A DNA stretch of 64,000 bases from Ailurus styani. Taxonomy: Eukaryota > Chordata > Mammalia > Carnivora > Ailuridae. The stretch is taken from positions 4,138,448 through 4,202,447 of the forward strand of contig LNAC01000064.1 in NCBI GenBank assembly GCA_002007465.1, read 5' to 3'. Below are positions 48,293-58,931 of this stretch, in pieces. The notes below the pieces were generated by a model that was given only the letters and a program-made list of their open reading frames with translations, did not search any database and was not told the DNA's origin. Position 1 is the stretch's first letter, and each line of letters begins with the position of its first letter. The translations under genes were made by a program, and so were the position numbers.

Positions 48293-49303
48293 CTACAAGA
48301 AACCACATCTCATATTAATATTTTAAGCAATCAGATACACCAATTGTAATATTACTCTTCTCTTTTTAGCTTACAGCTTAATGCCTTAAAACCAATTCTC
48401 CATTGTCTGAATACACAGAACACTACCAATCTATGTTTTTCTCTACACAAATGAGATGGTTATTATTAACAGAAAAATATTGGTTCAAATAACAATTATT
48501 CCCACAATTTACTTAATGTTACAAGAAGTCTGACAAAATTGAAATGGTCATTCTTAGAAAATTAGTCTCTAAAAGCTAACTGGCTAATATCCAATAATTC
48601 TACACACAATACTCTGATGTTAACTAGGAAAGCTGAGTAGAGGAAATTGCATTTTACTATTTTATCTTAGAAATTTCGCTGAAAAAATGTTCACAGGGTG
48701 CTGTGACAGTTGTATAGTGACCATGGAAGACAACAGGTTTTACCGGCTTTAAACTTTTTCTGGAATAAAATTATTATGACCATGCCACATGATACAAAAC
48801 CCAAATTCTTCAATCCATTATCTATCTACCCATATACTGAAGTGGAAACCAAGGGCTATCTTCTAAGAAAAATACTGGCTTTACCTACAGGCATTTCTCC
48901 TTATCTAATATATACACTCCATACATTAGAGATTTGTTCTTAGTAAATTCACATCATAAGTGATAACAAATGGTAATTTCTAAATTTTTTTCAGCTTTAC
49001 TGAGATACAACTGACATAGGAACATTGTGTCACAAGGTGCCCCATTCCCCGACCTTCACTCCCCTCCAGCAACCCTGTTTGTTTCCTATGATTAAGAGTC
49101 TCTTATGGTTTGTTTCCCTGACTTCATCTTGTTTTTCCTTTCTTCCCCTATGATCCTGTTTTGTTTTTTAAATTTCACATGAGTGAAATCCTATGACAAT
49201 TGTCTTTCTCTGACTTATTTCAGTTAGCATAATATCCTCTAATTCCATCCACATCATTGCACATGGCAAGATTTCATTTTGTTGATGACTGAGCAGTATT
49301 CCA

Positions 49304-49331
49304 TCACACACACACACACACACACACACAC
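49304..49331. repeat. CA repeat in L1 3' region
   Basis: CCATCACACACACACACACA and on to 49331, where other L1 copies read a few TATA/CACA units; length variation expected. Confidence 0.9.
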
Positions 49332-49600
49332 GTATTTATCCATTCATCGGTTGATGGACATCTTGGCTCTTTCCATAGTTTAGTTATTGGGTATGCTGTT
49401 GCTATAAACAGTGGGGTACAGGTGCCCCTTCAGACTACTACTTTTGTATATTTGGGGTAAACCCCTGATAGTGTAATTGTTGGGCTATAGGGTAGCTCTA
49501 TTTTCAACTTTTTGAGGAGCGTCCATAGTGTTTTCCAGAGTGCCTGTACCAGCCTACATTCCTACCAGCAATGTAAGAGGATTCCACTTTCTCCACATCC

Positions 49601-52600
49601 TCACCAACATCTGTTGTTTCCAGACTTGTTAATTTTAGCCATTCTGACAGGTTTGAGGAGGTACCTCTCTGTGGTTTTGATTTGTATTTCCCTGATGCCA
49701 AATAATGTGGAGCATTTTTTCATGTGTCTTTTGGCCATTTGTAGGTCTTCTTCAGAGAAATGTCTGTTCACGTCTTCTGTCCATTTCTTGACTGGATTTT
49801 TTGTTCTTTGGGTGTTGACTGTAATAAGTTCTTCATACATTTTGGATAGTAGCCCTTTACCTGAGAAGACATTTGCAAATATCTTCTCCCATTCTGTAAG
49901 TTGTCTTTTGGTTTTTTCAACTGTTTCCTCTGCTGTGCAATAGCTTTTTATCTTGATGAAGTCCCAATAGTTCATTTTTGCCTTTGTTTCCCTTGCCTTT
50001 GGAGACATGTCTAGCCAGAAGCTGATGTAGACGAGATCACAGAGGTTGCTGCCTGTGCTATCCTCTAGGATTTTGATGGATTCCTGTCTCACATTGAGAT
50101 CTTTCATCCATTTTGAGTCCATTTTTGTACATGGCATAAGAAAAGTCCAGTTTCATTCTTTAACCCACTGAGCCACCCAGGCGCCCCAGTTTCATTCTTC
50201 TGCATGTGGCTGTCCAATTTTCCCAACACCATTTGTTAAAGAGAAAGGTCCTTTTTCCATTGGATATTCTTTCCTGCTTTGTCGAAGATTAGCTGACCAT
50301 AGAGTTGAAGGTCCATTTCTGGGTTCTCTATTCTGTTACACTGATCTATGTGTCTGTTTTTGTGCCAGTACCATATTGTCTTGATGATTACAGCTTTGTA
50401 ATAGAGCTTGAAGTCCAGAATTGTGATGTCACCAGCTTTGGTTTTCTCTTTCAATATTCCTTGGGCCATTCGGGGTCTTTTCTGACTCCATACAAATTTT
50501 AGTATTTGTTCCAGCTCTGTGAAAAAAAGTTGACAGTATTTTGATAAGGACTGCACTGAATGTATAGATTGCTCTAGGTAACATAATCATTTCACAATAT
50601 TTGTTCTTCCAATCCATGGGCAAAGTTTCTTTGTGTCTTCCTCAATTTCTTTCATGAGTGTTCTTTACCTTTTTGAGTATAGATCGTTTGCCTCTTTGGT
50701 TAGGTTTATTCCTAGGTATCTTATGGGTTTGGGGATTTTGTAATTGTAAATGGGATTGACTCCTTAATTTCTCTTTCTTCTGTCTCATTGTTAGTGTACA
50801 GAAACATAACTGATTTCTGTGCATTGACTTCATATCCTGTCACTTTGCTGAATTCCTGCACTAGTTCTAGTAATTTGGGTTGGAGTCTTTTGGGTTTTCC
50901 ACAAAGTATCATGTCATCTGTGAAGAATGAGAGTTTGACTTCTACTTTGCCAATTCAGATACATTTTATTTCTTTTTGTTGTCTGATTGCTGAAGCTAGG
51001 ACCTCTAGTACTATGTTGAAAAACGGTGGTGAGAATGGACATCCCTGCTGTGTTCCTGATCTTAGGGAAAAAGCTCTCAGTTTTTCTCCATTGGGAACGA
51101 GATTTGCTGTGGGCTTTTCATACATGGCTTTTATGATATTGAGGTACGTTTCCTCTATCCCTACACTGTAAACAGTTTTAATCAAGAAAGTATGCTGTAC
51201 TTTGTCAAATGCTTTATCCGCATCTATTGGGAGGACCATATGGTTCTTGTCCTTTACTAATGTACTGTATCACGTTGATTGATTTGTGGATGTTGAACCA
51301 CCCTTGTAGCATGGGAATAAATTCCACTTGGTTGTGGTGAATAACCCTTTTAACGTACTGTTGGATCCTACTGGCTAGTATTTTGGTGAGAATTCTGCAT
51401 CCATGTTCATCAGGGATATTGGTCTGTAATTCTTCTTTTTGGTGGGGTCTTTGTCTGGTTTTTAGGATCAAGGTAATCCTGGCCTCATTGAAAGAGTTTG
51501 GAAGTTTTCCTTCCATTTCTGTTTTTTGAAAGAGCTTCAGAAGAATAGGTATTTTTAGATTTTTGGTAGAATTTCCCTGGGAAGCCATCCGGCCCTGGGC
51601 TCTTGTTTGTTGTGAGATTTTTGATTATTACTTCAATTTCCTTGCTGGTTATGGGTCCATTAAGGTTTTCTATTTCTTCCCATAGTTTATACATCTCTAG
51701 GGATGCATCCATTTCTTCCAGATTGTCAAATTTGTTGGCATATAGTGTTCAAAATATGTTCTTTTAATTGTTTGTATTTGTTTGGTGTTGGTTGTGGTCT
51801 CTCCTCTTTTACTCATTATTTTATTTATTTGGGTCCTTTCTCTTTTCTTTATGATAAGTCTGGCCAGAGGTTTATCAATCTTATTAATTCTTTCAATGAA
51901 ACAGCTCCTAGTTTCATTGATCTGTTCTGTTCTTTTGGTTTCTATTTCATTGATTTCTGCTCTAATTTTTATTAATTCTTTTCTCTTGCTAGGTTTAGGC
52001 TTTATCTGAAGTTCTTTCTCCAAGTCCTTTAGGTGTAGGGTTAGGTTCTTTGAGACCTTTCTTGTTTCTTGAGAAAGGCTTGTATTGCTACATACTTCCC
52101 TCTTAGGACCACCTTTGTTGCATCCCAAAGGTTTGGAGCAGGTGTGTTTTCATTTTCATTTGTTCCCATGAATTTTTTAAATTCTTCTTTAAGTTCCTGG
52201 TTGACCCGTTCATTCTTTAGTAGGATATTCTTTAGCCTCCATGTATTTGACTTCTTTCCAAATGTTCTCTTGAAATTGAGTTCAAGTTTCAAAGCATTGT
52301 GGTCTGAAAATACGCAGAGGATTATCTCAATCTTTTGGTACCGGTTGAGACCTGATTTGTGACCCAGGATGTGAACTATTCTGGAGAATGTTCCATGTGC
52401 ACTTGAGAAGAATGTGTATTCTGTCACTTTAGGATGAAATGCCCTGAACATGTTGTGAATCCATCTGGTCCAGTGTGTCATTCAAAGCCTTTGTTTCCTT
52501 GTTGATCTTCTGCTTAGATGATCTGTCCATTACAGCAAGGGGGGTATTAAAGTCCCTTACTATTATTATTATCAATGTGTTTTAATTTTGTTACTGACTG

Positions 52601-52965
52601 GTTTATGTCATTGGCTGCTACCATGTTAGGGACATAAGTATTTACAATTGTTAGATCTTGTTGGATAGACCCTTTAACTATGATATAGTGTCCCTCATCT
52701 TTTATTACAGTCTTTTGTTCAAAATCTAATTTGTCTGATATAAGGATTGCCATCCCAGATTTTGATGTCCTTTAGCATAATAAGTGGTTCTCCACCCACT
52801 CACTTTCAATCTGGAGGTGTCTTTGGGTCTAAAATGAGTGTTTTGCAGACAGGATATCGATGAACCTTGCTTTTTTATGCAATCTGACACCCTGTATCTT
52901 TTGATTGGGGAATTTAGTCCATTTACATTCAGAGTAACTATTAAGAGATAGGAAGTTAGTGCCAC
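49601..52965 (-). pseudogene. Broken L1 ORF2 (endonuclease / reverse transcriptase)
   Basis: This is the remnant of the L1 ORF2 protein, which nicks target DNA and copies L1 RNA. On the minus strand, matching peptides follow in order but in shifting frames: the endonuclease start near 52945, a segment with [15 protein letters not shown] near 51640-51590, [17 protein letters not shown] near 51050, the FTDD catalytic segment at 50924-50913, and C-terminal pieces ending around 49600. Stops and frameshifts separate the pieces, and a 28-bp SINE head fragment interrupts it at 50161-50188. It is not functional. Confidence 0.9.
50161..50188 (-). mobile_element. 28-bp head-only Can-SINE fragment with target duplication
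   Basis: The 28 bp are the reverse complement of the first bases of a Can-SINE (TGGGGCGCCTGGGTGGCTCA and GTGGGTTA). The body and A tail are absent. Identical 11-bp flanks GTTTCATTCTT lie at 50150-50160 and 50189-50199, and the surrounding L1 sequence is continuous without the insert. Confidence 0.85.
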
Positions 52966-52989
52966 TGTATTACCTTTAAAGTCACTATT

Positions 52990-54117
52990 TTTGTATATTG
53001 TCTCTGTTCCTTTCTGGCTTATGTTACTTTTGGGCTCTCTCCACTTAAAGGATCCCCTTTAATATTTCTTGCAGGACTGGTTTATTTATCATAAGTTATT
53101 TTAGTTTCTGTTTGTCCTGGAAGCTTTTTATCTCTCCTTCTATTGTGAATGACATCCTTGCTGGATAAAGAATTCTTGGCTACATATTTTTCTCATTTAG
53201 CACCCTGAATATATCAAGTCAGTCCTTTCTGGCCTGCCAGGTCTCTGCGGATAGGTCTCCTGCCAGTCTTGTAGGTTATGGACCTCTTATCTTGAGCTGC
53301 TTTTAGGATTTTCTCTTTGTCTCTGAGATTTGCAAGTTTCACTATTATATACCGAGGTGTTGATCTATTTTTATTTTGAGAAGAGTTCTTTGTGCCTCCT
53401 GATTTGAAAGCCTGTTTCCTTCCCCAAGTTAGGGAAGTTCTCCACTACAATTTGCTCTAATATACCTTCTGCCCCACTCTCTCTTTCCTCATCTTCTGGA
53501 TCCCAATTACTCTATTGTTTCGCTTTCTAGTATCACTTATCGCTTGAACTCTCCCCTCATGATCCAGTAGTTGTTTCTCACTTTTTTCCAGCTTATTTTT
53601 TTTTAAAGATTTTATTCATTTATTTGTCAGAGAGAATGAGAGACCACACAAGCAGGGGGACCAGCAGGCAGAGGGAGAAGCAGGGTCCATGCTGAGCAAG
53701 GATACTGATGAAGAACTTGATCCCAGAACCCTGGGATTATGACCAGGGCTGAAGGCAGACGTTTAACCAACTGAGCCCACCCAGATATCCCTTTCAGCTT
53801 CTTTATTCTCTCTCCATCATTTAGTCTTCTATATCACTAACTCTCTCTTCTACCTCATTTAACCTAGCAGTTTGAGCCTCCAATTTTTATTGCATCTCAT
53901 TAACAGACTTTTTTATTTTGACTTGATTAAATTTTAGTTCTTTTATTTCTCCCAAAAGGGATTCTCTAGTGTCTTCTATGCTTTTTTCAAGCCCAGCTAG
54001 TTTTCTTTGTAATTGTTATTCTGAACTCTAGTTCCAACATCTTGCTTACATCCATACTATTAGGTCCCTGGCAGTGAGTACTCCCTCTTGTCCTCTTTTT
54101 TGAGGTGGTTTTTCCAT
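52990..54117 (-). pseudogene. Broken L1 ORF1 with SINE insertion
   Basis: Upstream of ORF2 on the minus strand, a candidate start at 54117 reads MEKPPQKRGQEG, like carnivore L1 ORF1 (the RNA-binding chaperone). The frame breaks early, and a minus-strand SINE occupies 53594-53791. The 3' boundary with ORF2 is approximate. Confidence 0.7.
53594..53791 (-). mobile_element. Can-SINE inside L1 ORF1
   Basis: On the plus strand it reads T-rich tail, AAAGATTTTATTCATTTATT, a purine-rich middle and CTGAGCCCACCCAGATATCCC, the reverse complement of a Can-SINE. Flanks TTCCAGCTT and TTTCAGCTT look like an imperfect target-site duplication. It is younger than the L1 it interrupts. Confidence 0.9.
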
Positions 54118-54423
54118 CTTGTCATTCTTGCAGAAAGTGTTTGCTATTCTATTTGTAGAGTTGCAGCTATTCTTTTCTTAGCTCTCCGGTTGAGTTCGCA
54201 GGTGTTCAGAATGATCTCATAGCTATCTAAGCTGAATTCCTGGGACCAGGCAAAACTACAGTCTCCTACTCCTCCACCATCTTGGACTCCTCAGCTTGAT
54301 AATTTCTAATTCTTAAGTCACTTTGTTTAGGCAAACAGAAATAGGAAAGTAAAGTTTCCCAGCACTTAATATCTTTAGAATCTAGGAAAGCCCATTTAAA
54401 CACAAATGTTCTGCATTCACACT

Positions 54424-54619
54424 TTTTTTTTTTTGGTAAGATTTTATTTATTTATTTGAGACACAGAGAGAGCACAAGTGGGGAGGAAGATCAGAAGGAG
54501 AGGGACAAACAGACTCCCTGCTGAGCAGGGAGACTGATGCGGAGCTCAAACCCAGGACCCTGAGATCATTACCTAACCCAAAGGCAGATGCTTCACCGAC
54601 TGAGCCACCCAGGTGCCCC
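54424..54619 (-). mobile_element. Can-SINE, minus strand
   Basis: The T run, AAGATTTTATTTATTTATTT, a purine-rich middle and GACTGAGCCACCCAGGTGCCCC form a full-length SINE. Flanks TGCATTCACACTTT (54411-54424) and TGTATCCACACTTT (54620-54633) are a target duplication with two mismatches. It sits 120 bp upstream of the L1 5' end. Confidence 0.92.
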
Positions 54620-56600
54620 TGTATCCACACTTTCTAATAACTTTTTCAAAAGTTATTTTTCAAAATTACTTTTCTATAATTTCAAATAAAGGATTTCAGT
54701 TCAGTCTTTAGTCTCAGGACCATAGACAAAAAATAATTTATTACATACAGGTATTTCCATTATAATTCTTTGTTATTCTGTATATAAATGTATAGAACTT
54801 TTCAGTTTGTATGTTATGATCTAATAGTTTGTTGGCAAAAAAGTTAAGGACTAAAATATTTGTAACATTGTATCTTATTCCTGGAAATAAAAATATGAAA
54901 AATTTAAAGTTAACAAACTACCAGTTTCTCACATTGAACATATATAAGCACCCTAGCAAATATAAACTATCTTTTAGAAAGCGTGGAAGCAACATATGCA
55001 CAAATTAAATTTTCAGTGCTTGGCTTCCTTCACTTGAAGGACAACTACTTGATACTCCACCTCCTCACAAGATATGGAATCCATAACACACGCAGAAGAC
55101 TTCATACTGAACCAGAAGAAACCTATCATCCTACATTTGGTAACTACAACACTATAACAATTTGTAAAGTTCTTAGTTGCCCTTTCCTACATGTAATTGG
55201 TTACTATCTCTACCTCAGTATCCACAGGTACATCAAAACACATCTTTTCCTCCAAAAATCCTTACTTGTTTCTGTCTTCCTTAGTGGTTATCACTATCCT
55301 CCAAGTAACTCAAGACCAAAATCTGGTACACAATTTAAATATTATTTTTAAATAAAGCAATGCAAAGGCAGTGAGTGAGGGTTTAAACCTCACGGAATTA
55401 AACCTATCTGAAAGGGTGGGGGGAAACAGGAGGGTTTCTGGCTTGAGCAACCAGAATACAGAAGGACAATTTTCCAAGACAAGAATATTGAAACTAAGGG
55501 AAAAGCAGAAGGCAGTGGACAGTCATAAGGATTTTAATGACTCCATTTGAACATATTCAGTTTTGAAATATCTGTGAGACACATAAAGAAGTAAAAAATA
55601 TCAAGTATGCATTGGATATTTAATTCTAAATGAGGGAAGTCTGGACTAAAATTATAAATATGTGCATCAACAACATATCAAAGGTACTAAATCAATGGAA
55701 AGGAATGAGAAAACATCAGGAAAGAGTTTAGGGAAAAAAGTAAACCCAAGGTTTGATCAATGAGAATATCAACATTTAGAAATCCATTACAAAAAGATGA
55801 AGCAGAAAATTACCGCTCTTTCCTTCTGTTTTCATCTAACAATGATTTTTCACAATCAACTCCTTAGCTCTCCATTTTAATTACTGTTCTAAATGTGCTA
55901 TATTATAATCATTTATTTAAGTATATAAACCCTATTAGTTTCCTGAAAAATGCTTTGGTCTTCTTGGCATTCACTATATCAAACTCATCACTGAACACAT
56001 AAAAATCATTAATGTATGAAAAATTAACAAAAAAGGGTAAACCTATTTCACTAAGTTTTCAATATGAAAAAAGATGAGAATAAGCACAATATAGTACATT
56101 GATGAGCACATAAAGTATCAGTTAAATTTTTAAAAACATTATTGCTTATAAAACATGTAAGACTATACTCATAATCTCCAAAAGAATTTATTTCCACTAT
56201 TCTGCTTTAAACAAGTTTTTTTAATAAAAAGATCTATATAACCTTCAAAATGTATTTAACACAGAAAGGGAAATGTTTATGCTTTTTGACAACTTAATGC
56301 AACATGAAATTTGATGTATCAAAATTTTAATATTTGGTACATAATAGAACTAAATCTCATTGGTTATATAAAATGTCTTCTCAATCAACTACACAAAGAA
56401 AGGATTAAGAATCTAAAGGATTAAGAATCTAACTGTCTAAGAAAATTTTAACATGATATTAAAATTACACCATCCCCCAAAGTAACAAAATGATAATGCT
56501 GATATAACAAATTACGGCCAGTCAAGGACCAACTGATTCTGAAGAGTCTTTTGTTTCTGTTGTCCAAGGAAAACAAAACATAAAGGAAAGAAACTAGTAC
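54620..56600. other. VPS13B intron segment, mostly unassigned
   Basis: This is the 5' part of the 8.3 kb intron upstream of the large L1. An L2-like piece lies near 55190-55340. Around 55480-55790 the sequence (GGCAGTGGACAGTCATAAGG, then a GATATTTAATTC segment) looks like an ancient mammalian repeat I cannot name. A 122-codon open frame at 54983-55351 on the plus strand overlaps the L2-like piece and has no recognisable domain, so I do not call it a gene. Confidence 0.5.
55190..55340 (+). repeat. L2-like remnant
   Basis: CATCAAAACACATCTTTTCC, TTTCTGTCTTCCTTAG and CACTATCCTCCAAGTAACTC resemble an L2 3' coding region. Low certainty. Confidence 0.4.
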
Positions 56601-56688
56601 CTTTGCTACTGATGTTCTCCATTGTATACAGGTAATCCATGTAAAAAGCCCCAAACCTTTGCATTCCAGCTATCTCAGTGTATGTCTC
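56601..56688 (-). CDS. VPS13B: VPS13B internal coding exon (about human exon 12)
   Basis: A minus-strand acceptor with a good pyrimidine tract (..CTTTGCCGGCAG) opens 88 nt: 29 codons (ETYTEIAGMQRFGAF .. YTMENISSK) plus the first base of a Gly codon. The donor is GTACTA, weak at +4, +5 and +6. The split Gly is completed by GT at the start of the exon at 48292, 8.3 kb away. It corresponds to human residues 522-551. This is the first exon of the set whose length is not a multiple of three, so skipping it would shift the frame. The weak donor next to the long L1-filled intron makes it the exon most likely to be spliced inefficiently, which is inference. Confidence 0.95.
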
Positions 56689-57611
56689 CTGCCGGCAAAG
56701 AAAAGCAAACAGAACACACATTGTACCTAAGAGACTGAGTTTAAAACCTGTAAATCAAGAATCAAACACACATCTTTATATACGATGTGTTTCAACTCAA
56801 AGGATTACCAAAACAAAAGAACAGAGCCTATCCAAAGAACTCACTTCTAAGAAAGGTAATGTTAATTCTACTAAAGACAACACAAGAAGATATCCATAAT
56901 TCTATTAGACATTTTGACCACTTTATCAATAATGTCTGGTTAATGAATACCTATAATGGAATAGGATAGTATACCCCTGACCTTCATCACCATCACAAAA
57001 CTGTCCAATATATACTCTCAAGTATATTTAATCCTTATATATTCCAGTACGCTTATATGAAATGCAAATACTAAAGATATACCTAAAATATTTAAAAGAT
57101 ATGGAAATATGCAGATTAAATTCTTTACAAAAGTAAATATAGTAAAAAAGGATTAAAATATGTATTATTTATTCTTTTATACTAATCTTCAGGTAACCTT
57201 TTTTGAATGTTTAAATTTATTCCCTAAAAGTACATTAATTTTACATGAAAAATTCAAACAACACTAAGACAGATACATAGTAAAATGTGAAACTCATCTC
57301 TTCCCATTAATCCCATATCCAAAACTAACTGCAATTAAAAGATAATTCTACAAGTTTCCCCCATGACTATTTTAACAGTTGGAAATGGATAAACAAACTA
57401 ACTGGCTACATAGTATATAGAAGTAGAGACTTTTGTGTACTCTTCAAACTTCTCCAGATGTAGAAGCAGGACAGAAATATTCTAAATGCTTCAACAAACA
57501 ACTAGCATGCACAATGTATTACTTGAGGGAAAAAATGGCAATTACAAGTATTCACACAAAATGTCCACCTAAACAGACCCTAGAAATTGGCTCAAATATA
57601 TATTCTCTGAC
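56689..57611 (-). other. VPS13B: VPS13B intron, 923 nt, no named feature
   Basis: The intron runs from donor GTCAGA to acceptor GCCGGCAG. It is AT-rich and I see no SINE, L1 or simple repeat in it. Short open frames on the plus strand have no recognisable similarity. Confidence 0.7.
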
Positions 57612-57749
57612 CTTATGATGAGCTGCATCCAAGATGAATTCAGCACGAGTACCATTATTTTCTGGGCTTCGGTAATCAAACAATGAATTTGTAAGGTATG
57701 TCAACCCTTTCATACTCAAATTTTCACCACAAATGAAGAAACAGGCTTC
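57612..57749 (-). CDS. VPS13B: VPS13B internal coding exon (about human exon 11)
   Basis: A minus-strand acceptor (..TTATTTTCAG) is followed by 138 nt, 46 codons in phase 0, beginning EACFFICGENLSMKG, passing NSLFDYRSPENNGT and ending LDAAHHK, then donor GTCAGA. It matches human VPS13B residues about 476-521. The Arg of DYRSP falls at position 502 by this numbering and is a CGA codon, as expected for the human R502X Cohen syndrome site, which supports both the identity and the exon order. Differences from human (recalled) are conservative, for example DAAHHK for DSTHHK. The exon keeps frame if skipped. Confidence 0.95.
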
Positions 57750-58835
57750 CTGAAAATAAATGTAATTTTTGAACAGGAGGAAAAGTCATTAAACTGTTAA
57801 AGAAAATAAAACCTTGGTTTTATAATACCCATTCAGTAGTCAATAGAAATCACTACAACTTCAAGTCCTTTTTGTAAAAAGACAAGGAATGTTGTCTCCA
57901 TTTTCACTATCTTGGCAAAAAACATTTTAACAAACCAAGAACGAACTCCAAGTAGCTGCCATAAACAAGAAAGAAGAAACATTTATGAATTGGAAAGTAT
58001 TTGGAACTACTGTCCAGGTGTTAAGTGCTACCAACTTTCTAAATTCCCCTGAGCTCTATAATTTCTTACAGGGGAAAACAGTAAAGTTCCTCTCTTAAGC
58101 CAAAGATATATGTAGTCTAACAGAATTTTTGGTATGGTTAAACACTTCAATAAGCACTTCATTATCCCTGCATTCTATCCAAAAAAGGGGAGGAAGGGGG
58201 AGAATTTGACTTACAGTTTCACTTCTATTCATATTCTCTTCAAAATCTTTAACACCCATAATTCCTTTAAGGCACAAGGCTCTGCAACCTACAAAACCAA
58301 TCTGGCAATCAAAGAAAGGCTCTCCCATCATGAGGGCCTGTAAAACATAAGAAAACATTAGAACTAAGAATTTGAATTTCATAAAAATGTTACAGACTTA
58401 AAAAAAAAAGTTATAGGCTTTCCTTGTAGAATTTCTGAATTAGTAGAAACTTCTTCTTTAGGATTATGGCCTTTCCAAATTTATTCTCCTCTGATCATAA
58501 ACCCTATTAAATTAAGAAACATCTTACTTATCTCTGTATCCTCAAATCTTTGTATCCTCAATGACTGGCACCTTATGAAGAACATTAGTCCACACATACA
58601 TATGAGCTCACACAAGTTAAATGAAAAAAATGGAAGAATTCATGTTGCATGTTACACTAGACTCCCTGTTAAAGTAATAATTATTTCAACCAATACTACT
58701 GATAACTAAAATAGAAAAAACCATGAATATATTTTAAACATACCACTATGATAAAAGCCTGCATTTATTAAATATTAACATTAAGGACCATTTAAAAAAA
58801 GTTTTAAATATGTATGCTCAATGTTGAAAGATTAC
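57750..58835 (-). other. VPS13B: Short VPS13B introns between the 5' exons
   Basis: Two short introns (498 nt at 58338-58835 and 465 nt at 57750-58214) separate three exons, with the exon at 58215-58337 between them. The 498-nt intron contains a faint L2-like 3' end around 58500-58600 (plus strand). Nothing else is recognised in either. Confidence 0.75.
58215..58337 (-). CDS. VPS13B: VPS13B internal coding exon (about human exon 10)
   Basis: A minus-strand acceptor (..TTTTACAG) opens 123 nt, 41 codons in phase 0, from ALMMGEPFFDCQIGFVG to EENMNRSET, followed by a strong donor GTAAGT. It joins in frame to the exon ending at 58836 and to the one starting at 57749. The peptide is nearly identical to human VPS13B residues about 435-475 as I remember them, with one difference noticed (Leu where human has Met before the CLKGIMG motif). 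Four cysteines fall in this short exon. No separate domain is known to me here; it is part of the long lipid-channel-forming scaffold of VPS13 proteins, which is inference from the family fold. Confidence 0.95.
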
Positions 58836-58931
58836 CTCAACTGTAGTTCCTTCTTGTTCCCAACACAATACTTCTTTGGATTTTACTTTCTGAGGGCTAT
58901 AATAACTACTCTCAGCTTGCATTTCAGTGAG
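58836..58931 (-). CDS. VPS13B: VPS13B internal coding exon (about human exon 9)
   Basis: On the minus strand an acceptor (..TTTCTTAG) is followed by 96 nt, exactly 32 codons, starting LTEMQAESSYYSP and ending EQEGTTVE, then a donor GTAATC. I recognise the peptide as VPS13B residues about 403-434 from memory of the human protein. Human Gln407, a known nonsense site (Q407X), would be the fifth residue here, which fits the numbering. VPS13B is a roughly 4000-residue bridge-like lipid-transfer protein acting at the Golgi and endosomal membranes. This stretch follows the N-terminal chorein part. The exon is in phase 0 at both ends, so skipping it would keep frame. The donor lacks the usual G at +5. 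The next exon lies only 498 nt downstream. Confidence 0.95.

Larger units (their letters stand above)
48984..54299 (-). mobile_element. Nearly complete, inactivated L1, minus strand
   Basis: Read on the minus strand, the element begins near 54299 with GGAGTCCAAGATGGTGGAGG and short 5' UTR. It has a candidate ORF1 ATG at 54117, then ORF2 starting near 52945 with the endonuclease N-terminus (LNVNGLNSPIKR). Reverse transcriptase follows, with FTDD in place of the usual FADD at 50924-50913, then the 3' UTR and a short T run near 48984-48991 on the plus strand. It is flanked by the 10-bp repeat TAATTTCTAA at 48974-48983 and 54300-54309, the expected target-site duplication. It lies in the same orientation as VPS13B. 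ORF2 breaks into about ten frames and ORF1 is interrupted by a SINE, so it cannot move. A CA repeat at 49304-49331 lies in the 3' part. Confidence 0.92.

Noticed and set aside
49512..49943. 143-codon open frame on the plus strand
   Set aside because: It is antisense to the L1 ORF2 remnant and ends within it.
54983..55351. 122-codon open frame on the plus strand
   Set aside because: No recognisable domain, part overlaps an L2-like remnant, and there is no splice or start context supporting a gene.
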